A stretch of DNA of 64,000 nt, taken from positions 51,727 through 115,726 of the forward strand of contig NZ_AYKS02000112.1 in assembly GCF_000496755.2 (NCBI RefSeq), in the 5' to 3' direction. Below, piece after piece: positions 26,382-34,588 of the stretch. Under the pieces are notes generated by a model. That model saw only the letters and a list, made by a program, of their open reading frames with translations, ran no database searches and was not told the origin of the DNA. Source of the DNA: Serratia sp. DD3. Its GTDB lineage: Bacteria > Pseudomonadota > Gammaproteobacteria > Enterobacterales > Enterobacteriaceae. The translations under genes and the position numbers were made by a program. The first letter of the stretch is position 1. Each line of letters begins with the position of its first letter.

Positions 26382-26427
26382 TCCCTGCCAATATCATTAA
26401 AACTCAAGGGGCGAATCAGGCCCCTTG
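26365..26427. repeat. Flanking repeat A: poxB 3' end plus terminator
   Basis: This 63-bp stretch covers the last poxB codons, the stop and the terminator stem. It matches 33898-33960 with a few substitutions and one missing base (for example ATAATCCCTG-C/T-CA then CATTAAAAC-T/C-CAAGG). The two copies bracket the fimbrial/DUF1311 block, as expected for an insertion or duplication boundary. Confidence 0.7.
26405..26427. terminator. Bidirectional terminator between poxB and the fimbrial operon
   Basis: CAAGGGGC and GCCCCTTG form an 8-bp stem with a 7-nt loop. On the minus strand it is followed by AGTTTTAAT, on the plus strand by TTACTTAAT. It sits between convergent genes (poxB stop 26381, adhesin stop 26432). 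Confidence 0.75.
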
Positions 26428-26431
26428 TTAC

Positions 26432-27601
26432 TTAATAATAATTAATCGTAAATGTCATCTTGCCATCACCACGCCCTGGCGTCACTGTATTATCCGTCTG
26501 AATGTAACGGGCTGACAACGGAATCGTCAGTAGCCCTCTTCCTGTGGTAGTCAGTGTATATCTGACTTCACTGTTAAAATTAAACGGTGCCAGAGGTCTA
26601 TCGGGATTTCCTTGACTAATTTGGATACCCACTCCGCTGGCTGCACTGTCTGCAGTCAGAGAGCTTACGGCCATAATCCCGTTATTCGTATCAATAATCG
26701 CATTCAAGGGGGTAAGCATGAGCCCTATCTCATTGTTGTCGGGGCCAGGCGCATTGACTGGGTTCACATCCACGGGATTATCACGACTATAATAACCCTG
26801 AAAGATAGGGCAATTGATTAATGTCAGGGTGGCATTTACCCAGGGCGTCGCAGAGCCAATACCATTAAAGTTGCTAACATCGTACGTTCCCAAGGAAACA
26901 TTCACATCAGGCGTGATGCAAGTGGGTTGTGTAACCACCAACTGACCACTGAAACTGGTCTGAATGCTAGATGAGGGATAAATATTGGCACTGCCATCCT
27001 CCGAAGCAATGGAAACACCTATCGTGGGTAAATCCGCACCATTAATGGTGTAATTCCCTGGCGCTACATTCCCTATTTTGATCAAGCTGGAATCGAGAGA
27101 TACCGAGGTCCCGGTCACATTAAGAGTTCCTTCTTGAGAAACAAGAAATGTGGCTAAAACAACGGGTGAACCATAAACGATCGGCCTACTGCCCTTCCAG
27201 GTAGCAACCCCCACACCAGCAACATCGGTGCTATAAACCGCCCCCGCATAGGGCGAACCATTCCATTGGGACAGTGGCCGCGGAGCAGAAAACACCTGCC
27301 CGATTATCTGTATTGGTACCGTGCTATTGACATCCCCACCACTACAGGTAATGGTTAATGGCGATGAAGACCAGCGAAAGCGATAGAGGACAGTCCCCAG
27401 CGGCAATTCTGACCCGCCGGATATAGATAAATTACCCGGTGCCAGCGGCGTTACATCAGCGCGTGGATTATTGATATTACAGGTGACAGCCGCTTGCACG
27501 GCTGTCGCCGAACCCAACAACAGGCACAAGACCAACGCCAATGTATGGCCTCCCCAAGGTAATCGTATCGGAGGAATACTTGATAACCATGCTAATTTCA
27601 T
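26432..27601 (-). CDS. Fimbrial tip adhesin
   Basis: A 389-residue secreted protein with a long signal peptide ending near ATAVQA. It has a two-domain layout: an N-terminal lectin-like region (CNINNPRADVTPLAPGNLSI, WSSSPLTITCSGGDV) and a C-terminal pilin domain from about residue 225 (PTCITPDVNVSLGTYDVSNF, INCPIFQGYY) ending in GDGKMTFTINYY, the donor-strand-compatible C-terminus. Paired cysteines are present in both domains. It is the last gene of the operon, 12 nt after the usher, the usual place for the adhesin. The receptor is unknown. Confidence 0.85.
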   Translation of the reverse strand: MKLAWLSSIPPIRLPWGGHTLALVLCLLLGSATAVQAAVTCNINNPRADVTPLAPGNLSISGGSELPLGTVLYRFRWSSSPLTITCSGGDVNSTVPIQIIGQVFSAPRPLSQWNGSPYAGAVYSTDVAGVGVATWKGSRPIVYGSPVVLATFLVSQEGTLNVTGTSVSLDSSLIKIGNVAPGNYTINGADLPTIGVSIASEDGSANIYPSSSIQTSFSGQLVVTQPTCITPDVNVSLGTYDVSNFNGIGSATPWVNATLTLINCPIFQGYYSRDNPVDVNPVNAPGPDNNEIGLMLTPLNAIIDTNNGIMAVSSLTADSAASGVGIQISQGNPDRPLAPFNFNSEVRYTLTTTGRGLLTIPLSARYIQTDNTVTPGRGDGKMTFTINYY

Positions 27602-27612
27602 TCTATCGCTCC

Positions 27613-30216
27613 CTATTGATTCTCTCTGGTACAGATGCGGGTCAAACGGACTAACTTGCTCGCTGGATTTCCGGCAGTTCCTGATGGTAGGCTATAGGCC
27701 ACGCTACATTGCATCTCATTGCCATCACCCCATTTCACCTGCAGTCGCCCTGTATCTTCCGCTACACGCGCGTATAACTGCCCGCCTTGGCCTACCGAGC
27801 CCACACTATTGCCCTGATCATCAAAAACATTAGCGCCAAAGGGCAACGCTTCCCCTTGATAGGTAGCATTCACCAAAATAGGTGTCCCTTGCTTGGTGTT
27901 GTACTTCACCTTCACAACGGCCCCAAAATAAGGTGCCACTTGCTGGCTGGTATTCTCTAACTCGACATTATTTGACGTACCTTTAGGATCAATATTGATC
28001 TCATTCATCTGGTAGGGATTCAGGTAAGGCACCAAAGCGTAACCATGCGAATCCACAGTCACCCCCGGATACGAGGATACTTTGGCACCTTCCTCCCCTT
28101 TAGCCTCAATCAAGGCAAAAGTATCGGAGCTGTAAGGTGTAAAGGTCACGCCACCAGAATGGGCAACCATCGACCCATTTATCCCGGCGGAAGCACTATG
28201 GTAGCTTTTACCGGTACTGTAAGTCGCGCTCAGTGCGGTTGCCGGTGAACGGTAGTTGCCACTCAGTGAACCACTCGCTCCCATGCCTTGGTTAGCGTTC
28301 ATCGCCGTCACACCGTAGCTGAACTGGTTGTCCGCTCCGCTAGTACCGGAGACACTGGCCTGCTGACCGTAACGACCACTACTGTCATGGGATAAATCCA
28401 GGCGCAGTTGCGGCGTGTGGATCTGGCTATAACTCCCCAACGGTATGCTGAAGCTCAAGAGATAGTTAGTTTGAGCCGCGCCGAGGCTGGAAAAACTACG
28501 GCTGATACTGAAACCATACGAAAGGTTTTTGTAACGGTTGTTGTATCCTACCTGGTACTGTTTATCGTTGCCGTCTTGGTTCCAGTAGTTCTGCACCGAA
28601 CCGGTGATATACAACTGCCCCCATCCCTCTGGCAAGCCTTGGCTGGCAGTCGCTGTCAGCCGGTTTTTGGCTCTTGAAACTGAGTTTGGTGAATCCCCCT
28701 GTGCCACTGCATCACGAACTTGCATCGCGGTCATAAAATCCATATAGCCATCAGTGGAAAAGCGGTAGGCTGCCAGCGATAAGTTACTGTTGGTTTCGCT
28801 AATCAGTTTACTGTAGCTCACCTGATAACTTTGACCGTTGTAGTTATTACCCGATGAATATTGCCCACTGTCATTGCTATTACCCTCGAGACGTGTCTGC
28901 GCTTGAGTCACGTCGAAGGCTACCGCCCCAATCGGGGTGCCGGTCGCGACACCCAGTTGCAACGCGTAATAGTCTTTACTGGCCTGCAGGCCCCCATAAC
29001 CCGTAATGATGTTAGTCAAGCCAAGCTGATAGGTAGCCTGGTACAGGGCTGGCTTTTCACGCAGATTATCACTGCGCAATTCCCCCGCAGTGATGGAATA
29101 GCGGGATGATCCGGGACGTAACAGTTGCGCCACCGAGGTATAGGGGACTCTGAAGGTTTGCACCGTCCCATCCGATTCACGCACCGTCACGTCAAGATCA
29201 CCACCGAAACCGGTAGGGTACAAGTCATTAATCAGAAACTCTCCCGGCGGAACCGTGGTTTCATACAACACTTGGCCGCTTTGGCTCACGGTGACACGGG
29301 CATTGGTGCGCGCAATGCCGCGGATATCCGGGGCATAACCGCGTTGAGATTCCGGCAACATCCGTTCATCACTGGCCAGTTGAAGACCGAAAAACGGCAG
29401 GGTATCAAACAGTTGCCCAGTGGTATTTGACTGCCCTAATAATACCCGCCCCTTAAGTGATGGAATATCACGCTGTAGATAGGTATTAATATTACTGTAT
29501 TGGTTTGAACCGTCACTTATCCGGTTATACGAACCATTATGGCGTAAATACCAGGCTCCGACATTCAGCCCCGCGTTTACCCCAGCAAACAGTGAGTTAA
29601 AGCTATCCCCCTGCGATTCGCTGGTGTAGCCATTTACGTTATAACCTAATAACAATGCGGGTACGCCGCTATCCCATAATTCCGGGCTAACGGTACCGCG
29701 GGCAGTGTTCAGCATATAGATTTGGGGGATCAGAATATCCAGACGCTGTTCATTACTGTCGAAGTTAACCTGTGCCTCTGGCAGTTTATGCTGTAAATCT
29801 AAGCATTGCTCTGCGTTGTCTAACGTATGCAAAAAATCTTTAGGTAATTTTTCGTAATTAAAAGCGATATTCTTAATCAGATCGCGGGTCAGGCAGGGAT
29901 AAACCGATTTATCTGGCCGAGCTTTGAATTCAATATCGCTATTGCTAACCGCTTGATTATTAACATAGACAATGGTTTTATACACGCCGGGCAACACCGA
30001 AGCGCCATTGGCAAAGCGGCTGAGATCAACCGATTTATTATCATCAACATTCAGGAATGAGGGATCAAACTCAACATTCTTTGTGGTATTCACTGGCGCA
30101 CTAGCATCGATGAGCTTATTTTCAGCCATGGCGCTACCTGCAAAAAGAGCAGATAGGATAGCCATAACCAAAGGAGATAACCTATATTGGATATTATAAT
30201 ACACATCTTTTGACAT
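27613..30216 (-). CDS. Fimbrial outer-membrane usher
   Basis: 867 residues from the ATG at 30216 (MSKDVYYN), which has AAGGGA about 9 nt upstream; a TTG five codons earlier is less likely. The signal peptide ends AGSAMA. The N-terminal domain (VEFDPSFLN, DLSRFANGASVLPGVYKTIVYVNN), the 24-strand barrel with plug, and the C-terminal Cys-bracketed domain (VKWGDGNEMQCSVAYSLP) are all present. The segment GYAPDIRGIARTNARVTVSQ, then PPGEFLINDLYPTG, is the PapC/FimD hallmark. It assembles and exports the pilus subunits. Confidence 0.93.
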   Translation of the reverse strand: MSKDVYYNIQYRLSPLVMAILSALFAGSAMAENKLIDASAPVNTTKNVEFDPSFLNVDDNKSVDLSRFANGASVLPGVYKTIVYVNNQAVSNSDIEFKARPDKSVYPCLTRDLIKNIAFNYEKLPKDFLHTLDNAEQCLDLQHKLPEAQVNFDSNEQRLDILIPQIYMLNTARGTVSPELWDSGVPALLLGYNVNGYTSESQGDSFNSLFAGVNAGLNVGAWYLRHNGSYNRISDGSNQYSNINTYLQRDIPSLKGRVLLGQSNTTGQLFDTLPFFGLQLASDERMLPESQRGYAPDIRGIARTNARVTVSQSGQVLYETTVPPGEFLINDLYPTGFGGDLDVTVRESDGTVQTFRVPYTSVAQLLRPGSSRYSITAGELRSDNLREKPALYQATYQLGLTNIITGYGGLQASKDYYALQLGVATGTPIGAVAFDVTQAQTRLEGNSNDSGQYSSGNNYNGQSYQVSYSKLISETNSNLSLAAYRFSTDGYMDFMTAMQVRDAVAQGDSPNSVSRAKNRLTATASQGLPEGWGQLYITGSVQNYWNQDGNDKQYQVGYNNRYKNLSYGFSISRSFSSLGAAQTNYLLSFSIPLGSYSQIHTPQLRLDLSHDSSGRYGQQASVSGTSGADNQFSYGVTAMNANQGMGASGSLSGNYRSPATALSATYSTGKSYHSASAGINGSMVAHSGGVTFTPYSSDTFALIEAKGEEGAKVSSYPGVTVDSHGYALVPYLNPYQMNEINIDPKGTSNNVELENTSQQVAPYFGAVVKVKYNTKQGTPILVNATYQGEALPFGANVFDDQGNSVGSVGQGGQLYARVAEDTGRLQVKWGDGNEMQCSVAYSLPSGTAGNPASKLVRLTRICTRENQ

Positions 30217-30292
30217 AAGACATCCCTTCAAAAACGCATCCCTTAAATAATAACGGTGCTATTTTTAATCAAAGATTACGGATTGATTGTCA

Positions 30293-30994
30293 TTAATGAA
30301 TAATGCTTTCGAAATTATTGATTGCGCCATAATCATCGACAAAATTGCCAGAAAGTGTACTTCCTGCCTGCCCCGATAAATTGAACGTCATGGTTGCACG
30401 AGGTTCTATCATCGCACCTTCAATTTTCTTACCATTCAGTGTCAGATTCACCAAAGAGACATGGTACGGCGTGAGGTTTGAAGCTTGAATACGATTACCC
30501 TGTGAACTCCAGGTTAGCGCTTTGGCGGCATCTCTGGCATTACCTTGTAGCCCGATCGGCCGGTAAAACAGCTTGATGCGTGAGCGAAAGGCCATCTGCA
30601 GGCGGTTTTCCGCCACCACGACACTATCTTTAGCGGGCACTTCCAACACATTGAGCCAGAATATGGATTCTTTATCCATGGGGAGAGGCTCCCCGGTATA
30701 GCTTATCCGTAGTGTCTGCCCTTTATTTGGGTCAACACGGTTCATCGGCGGGGTTAACACAAACGGCACTTGGATAGTTGATGGCTTGGCATTAGGGTCC
30801 CCTTTATCAATCCAGCTCTGCACCAGGACAGGAGCAGGGCCGACATTGTTAAGTTTAACGCTGACCTCCTTGGCATCAGAAGGATAGATTACGCGTGTTC
30901 CACTGATCACCACACTGGCCAGCGTGCTGGTGCTAAATAAAGCAACTACAGCCAGCCCACACCATTGACGAATACTGCACAAGGGAAATATCAT
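30293..30994 (-). CDS. Periplasmic fimbrial chaperone
   Basis: 233 residues from the ATG at 30994, supported by AGGAAGAT; an in-frame start 25 codons upstream runs into the subunit gene. The signal peptide ends near STLA. The PapD-like body contains GTRVIYPSDAKEVSVKLNN, PVLVQSWIDKGDP, FVLTPPMNRVDPNKGQTLRI and RIKLFYRP, the conserved segments of the first Ig domain, including the Arg/Lys that anchor the subunit C-terminus. It lies between the major subunit and the usher and provides donor-strand complementation. Confidence 0.92.
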   Translation of the reverse strand: MIFPLCSIRQWCGLAVVALFSTSTLASVVISGTRVIYPSDAKEVSVKLNNVGPAPVLVQSWIDKGDPNAKPSTIQVPFVLTPPMNRVDPNKGQTLRISYTGEPLPMDKESIFWLNVLEVPAKDSVVVAENRLQMAFRSRIKLFYRPIGLQGNARDAAKALTWSSQGNRIQASNLTPYHVSLVNLTLNGKKIEGAMIEPRATMTFNLSGQAGSTLSGNFVDDYGAINNFESIIH

Positions 30995-31043
30995 GATATC
31001 TTCCTGAAGATTGGGAGAGGACACCGCCTCCCCCGAAGTTCTG

Positions 31044-31589
31044 TTACATATACTGAATTGAATAAACAACGCTGCTGACTACCGTACCAGCGGTAGTTAG
31101 CCCATTGGCGTAATATTCAACCTCGTACGGCAGAACTGCACTACCGCTTGCAACATCTAAATAAGTGGTATCTCTTCTCTGGCTGGAATTACCCACCTTA
31201 ATCACGGCTTGAGAAGCACTTGAACCATCACGCAGTTGCAGAGCCACTAAAGTGGCAGTACCGGTGGTATTTTTCAGACGGCCAGTGGCCAAGTCAACAG
31301 AAGAACCAGCTTCAAAGTAGGCAGATGCGGTTTGCAACGTACCTGAACAATTAGTCAAAGCCATGTTGAAGTTAGTACGCCCAGCGGTTTGACCTGCAGC
31401 AGTCAACTGGTTAGTACCTACTGTTGGCAATACGACAGTTGCGTTTGCTCCCTGACCATTTACCGAAACATCACAGGTATTGGCGGTCAACTCACCATTA
31501 AAGGTAATGGTACCTGTAGAGACAGCCTGAGCAAGGTTAACAGAACCCAATACTGTGGCCAGGGAGACAGCAATTGCTAACTTTTTCAT
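31044..31589 (-). CDS. Major fimbrial subunit
   Basis: A 181-residue protein with signal MKKLAIAVSLATVLGSVNLA. The mature start VSTGTITFNGELTANTCDVSV is the FimA/type-1 pilin donor strand and first Cys. The second Cys is in ALTNCSGT, and the end is AGTVVSSVVYSIQYM with the penultimate aromatic typical of pilins. AGGA precedes the ATG. It is the promoter-proximal structural gene and the most abundant expected product. Confidence 0.92.
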   Translation of the reverse strand: MKKLAIAVSLATVLGSVNLAQAVSTGTITFNGELTANTCDVSVNGQGANATVVLPTVGTNQLTAAGQTAGRTNFNMALTNCSGTLQTASAYFEAGSSVDLATGRLKNTTGTATLVALQLRDGSSASQAVIKVGNSSQRRDTTYLDVASGSAVLPYEVEYYANGLTTAGTVVSSVVYSIQYM

Positions 31590-31621
31590 ATATATTCCTA
31601 CTACTCATCGTGTTATTAACC

Positions 31622-31643
31622 CATTCTAATATCCATTAGAATG
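31622..31643. promoter_or_regulatory. Inverted repeat in the fimbrial promoter region
   Basis: CATTCTAAT and ATTAGAATG are 9-bp perfect arms around ATCC, 33 nt upstream of the major subunit start. A second cluster of overlapping inverted words (GTATACCCATA, TATGGATAC, GGTATCC) lies at 31651-31682. They sit between the regulator gene and the operon it probably controls; either operator or attenuator is possible. Confidence 0.45.
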
Positions 31644-31704
31644 ATATGACGTATACCCATACAATATGGATACACGGTATCCACCCCGTTAAAACAGAGT
31701 AGAA

Positions 31705-32118
31705 TTACCCGATAAACATTGGTAATACGCTGTAACTGCCTATAAAATATCCAACACCGTGGGCATTTGAAATAAAATCTTCTGGTAGCCCAATGGAGGC
31801 TAATTTATTTCTCAATACCTTTATTAAATACCATAGCCGCTGGCTAGAAGAGTAAGATTGACCCTCTTTCCATACATTTTCTATGATATCATTCTTGGAA
31901 ATAATGGTTCCCGGTTCATTATCCAATAGTAATAACAATAATCTCAATTGCACGTCATTAAGTGTGACCACTTTAAAGAACATTGCATTTTCAGCAGTTT
32001 CAGCACGGTAACACACAAGCCTTTTATTAATAATATCGAGTTGAATGTCTTCTTTGAGCAAAAATCCATAAAGTCTACTTTCCATATATGTCTCGGAACA
32101 CTGTCTCTCTTTGATCAA
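31705..32118 (-). CDS. Winged-helix (CadC/ToxR-type) fimbrial regulator
   Basis: A 137-residue protein consisting of little more than an OmpR/CadC-type winged helix: an N-terminal beta strand (YGFLLKEDIQLDIINKRLVCY), LNDVQLRLLLLLLDNEPGTIISKNDIIENVW, then the recognition helix (SYSSSQRLWYLIKVLRNKL) and wing (ISNAHGVGYFIG). It has no membrane segment and no receiver domain. It lies 115 nt upstream of the pilin gene on the same strand, so it probably regulates the fimbriae. Confidence 0.82.
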   Translation of the reverse strand: MIKERQCSETYMESRLYGFLLKEDIQLDIINKRLVCYRAETAENAMFFKVVTLNDVQLRLLLLLLDNEPGTIISKNDIIENVWKEGQSYSSSQRLWYLIKVLRNKLASIGLPEDFISNAHGVGYFIGSYSVLPMFIG

Positions 32119-32803
32119 AAAAACACCAAAGCCGTCACTGACGGACGGATTATATAACTTGTTAATCCCTTGGCAATCAATTAAATTTTAATGTAAATCC
32201 ATCAAAAAAAACCACAAAACAGAATTTTATTCTAAAAATGTAAGATTTACGGAATTTAAATTTAATTCATAACTATTATACATGAGTTAAGGGGTGTATT
32301 GGTATCGTTTACAGTGATGAGAGATTCATAGTTATATCTTTCGAATGTTAAAAGCTAACAGGATTAAATCACTAAAGAATATTTATTATCTTTAACAATC
32401 AAGTAATTACAACAATAATTTGAGTAAAAACATTCATTAGTAAAAAGTGAAAATTCACTTCAGATAATTAGCGTGATGTACGATTTGTTTGGATAAGGTG
32501 ACACTGACTTGCTGGATTCAGCTTGCTTGAAGCCTGATTGTGGCACAGTGTCAAGGTGTTGATACGATTCATTCAAAACGGCCCCCTTTAGGGTTGCCTT
32601 ATCCTGGATGCCTTATCCTGGGAGCATTTTCCGAGAACAATGGTACGGTCGCTGCCCCCACTTCGCTGAGACGGCTCCATATCATCGAGCTTGTTTAACG
32701 CTATCCTTTGACTCAGCCACTTACAATGCCAATGACTGCAATTTTTCCAACTCATCTGTATGATATATCGCGATAACGGTTAAGCATAAAATGAGAGGGA
32801 TAG
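32119..32803. other. Gene-free region upstream of the fimbrial regulator
   Basis: About 685 bp with no convincing gene. The left half is AT-rich and presumably holds the promoter of the regulator. The right half is more GC-rich and contains an 8-bp inverted repeat TGACACTG/CAGTGTCA spanning 32499-32553 and a 14-bp tandem duplication (TGCCTTATCCTGG unit, 32595-32622). Decayed mobile DNA is possible, but no transposase remnant is recognised. Confidence 0.5.
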
Positions 32804-33220
32804 ATGGATAGAATGGTAAAGACGGCTATTATGCTGCTCTTACTGGTATCGCCCCCCTTGGCGAACGCTAAGGGACTCGATACAAATATTGATGAAACAT
32901 TGGCTAAGTGTACTGACAGCGTTCCGCAACGCTCGAGTGCAGAGATGGCTGCCTGCTATAATACTGCTGTAGATGCTTGGCAAGCGGAAATTGATAAACA
33001 ACTTCAGCTTATGATGCAAGATCGGACCGAGAATGAACTGTCGGCACTAAAAAAAATGCAAACCGCTTGGGTTGAGTATAAAAAATCATCTTTTCAAGCT
33101 TTAGATGTTATTTTTTCCGATCAGCAACAATGGCCGGATGGGCCTGAAATAAACGCTTTTTTTAAAATGATTTTCCTTAGTAAACAAGCAAGGCAACTCA
33201 GCGAGAATTATTTTCGATAG
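32804..33220 (+). CDS. DUF1311/LprI-like secreted protein, copy 1
   Basis: A 138-residue protein with signal peptide (VKTAIMLLLLVSPPLANA). The mature part has AKCTDSVPQRSSAEMAACYNTAVDAWQAEIDKQL, then LKKMQTAWVEYKKSSFQALD. This is the DUF1311 (LprI lysozyme-inhibitor family) pattern with two cysteines and the WxxY/K motif. A second start at codon 4 is possible. A related gene follows 88 nt downstream. A periplasmic lysozyme-inhibitor role is suggested by the family but not shown. Confidence 0.75.
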   Translation: MDRMVKTAIMLLLLVSPPLANAKGLDTNIDETLAKCTDSVPQRSSAEMAACYNTAVDAWQAEIDKQLQLMMQDRTENELSALKKMQTAWVEYKKSSFQALDVIFSDQQQWPDGPEINAFFKMIFLSKQARQLSENYFR

Positions 33221-33308
33221 CGCACCAGGCCCCTACTGTCTAGGGTTATGTACCCTATTATCTTTAATAAATACAATGTATTAAGTCATAAAACCGAGGG
33301 AGAGAATT

Positions 33309-33743
33309 GTGGTAAAAAAAATGATTATTATCGTTTTATTGATATTCATTAACACGGCCAGAGCCGCTGAACTCAGTGCAACATCTGATGACGAATTTGA
33401 GTTAAATTATCAAATTGAGGAAGAATTTGATAAATGTGTCAAGGATGATGCGAAAAATTATAGTACCAGGATGATGAACTGTTATTATGATGCCGCTGAT
33501 GCATGGGAAAAGGAGATCGATAGACTCTTTAAACTTTCCCTTAAAGAACAAAAAGATGAAACAATAAAGTCTGCATTAATCATGAAACAAAAATCGTGGG
33601 TTAAATATAAAGAAGCCTACTTCAAGGCCTTAGATAAAATTTACACTCTGCAAGAAGTAGGAACCGCAGAATTAACCGTTAGCGCCAGTATTAAAATGAA
33701 TTTTCTACTCAATAAAGCCGCGGAATTTACTGAATCCTATTGA
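33309..33743 (+). CDS. DUF1311/LprI-like secreted protein, copy 2
   Basis: A 144-residue paralogue of the preceding gene with a GTG start after GAGGGAGAG. Signal VKKMIIIVLLIFINTARA; mature EEEFDKCVKDDAKNYSTRMMNCYYDAADAWEKEIDRL, then MKQKSWVKYKEAYFKALDKI. The same Cys pair and WxxYK motif are kept, but overall identity is low, so the duplication is old. It is AT-rich compared with its neighbours. Confidence 0.72.
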   Translation: MVKKMIIIVLLIFINTARAAELSATSDDEFELNYQIEEEFDKCVKDDAKNYSTRMMNCYYDAADAWEKEIDRLFKLSLKEQKDETIKSALIMKQKSWVKYKEAYFKALDKIYTLQEVGTAELTVSASIKMNFLLNKAAEFTESY

Positions 33744-33897
33744 ACTAAAGTTGACTCCGGCGGTTGCCTGATTTATCAAACTGATCATACCAGAACTATG
33801 GAAACGCTTGCAGCGGCCCCGATAAGGGTCGAAGCGTAGGAAGAGCTAAGTATCTCGCGTCACTAATACCTCGGCAGCTTGAATGGCAACCAAGTAG

Positions 33898-33960
33898 ATA
33901 ACCGGTTAAATAATCCCTGTCAGCATCATTAAAACCCAAGGAGCGCCGCAGCGCCCCTTG
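33898..33960. repeat. Flanking repeat B: copy of the poxB 3' end
   Basis: An imperfect direct copy of 26365-26427, here without an attached poxB gene. One base is missing relative to copy A, so the former reading frame is broken, and the terminator arms differ (GGAGCGCCGCAGCGCCCC). It lies just before the lac operon end. It marks the right boundary of the fimbrial block. Confidence 0.7.
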
Positions 33961-33961
33961 G
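33936..33961. terminator. Bidirectional terminator after lacA
   Basis: CCAAGG-A-GCGC-CGCA-GCGC-C-CCTTGG forms a long stem with one mismatch, 8 nt after the lacA stop. On the minus strand it is followed by GTTTTAAT. It also lies downstream of the convergent DUF1311 gene. Confidence 0.75.
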
Positions 33962-33968
33962 CGTTTGC

Positions 33969-34568
33969 TCAAAGCCCAGTGCGCTTGGCGCTGCCCTCCC
34001 AAGTATCTTGCTCACCGATCGGCCTTAGCACGCGGCATGGAACACCTACGGCAACCACGTCGGGGGGGACATCTCGGGTCACTACACTCCCTGCTCCAAT
34101 CACGCTATTACGGCCAATGGTCACTCCAGGATTAATTATTACTCCACTGCCTATCCAAACATTATCCTCAATGGTGACGGTTAAAGAAAACTGCTGCCCG
34201 GTAATACGCACCGAGGGATCTATCGGATGCCCGGTGGTGGATATCGTGACATTCGGCGCAATCATCACGTTATCACCAATCAATACCTTTCCGTCATCCA
34301 CCACCACCAGATTAAAGTTGGCATAAAAGTTATCGCCAACAATAATCTGGCTGCCATAAGCAACATGCAGTGGCGGCTCAATCCAAAAATTTTTGCCGAT
34401 TTTCCCCATCAGTTGACGGATCAATGCTTCCCGTTTTATCTGCTCAGAAGGCCGCGAATGATTAAAATCATAAATTAACTCTTTTCCGCGTAAGCGCTCC
34501 TCTGCCATGCCCTCATCAAGATCAGTATATAAATACCCACCTGCTAATCTTTCTCGTTGCGTCATCAT
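33969..34568 (-). CDS. lacA: Galactoside O-acetyltransferase LacA
   Basis: A 199-residue hexapeptide-repeat acetyltransferase. The N-terminal maltose/galactoside acetyltransferase domain (ERLRGKELIYDFNHSRPSE) is followed by left-handed beta-helix repeats (IGDNVMIAPNVTIST, GHPID, IGSGVIINPGVTIGRNSVIGAGSVVT) with the catalytic His in TTGHPID. The C-terminus GVPCRVLRPI matches E. coli LacA. It transfers acetyl from acetyl-CoA to galactosides. AGGA lies 7 nt before the first ATG. It starts 20 nt after lacY and ends the lac operon. Confidence 0.9.
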   Translation of the reverse strand: MMTQRERLAGGYLYTDLDEGMAEERLRGKELIYDFNHSRPSEQIKREALIRQLMGKIGKNFWIEPPLHVAYGSQIIVGDNFYANFNLVVVDDGKVLIGDNVMIAPNVTISTTGHPIDPSVRITGQQFSLTVTIEDNVWIGSGVIINPGVTIGRNSVIGAGSVVTRDVPPDVVAVGVPCRVLRPIGEQDTWEGSAKRTGL

Positions 34569-34588
34569 TACGTTATCCTGGCGCTTAA

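Noticed and set aside
32499..32553. Insertion-sequence end formed by TGACACTG/CAGTGTCA
   Set aside because: The arms are only 8 bp and 39 bp apart, with no transposase remnant or target duplication seen.
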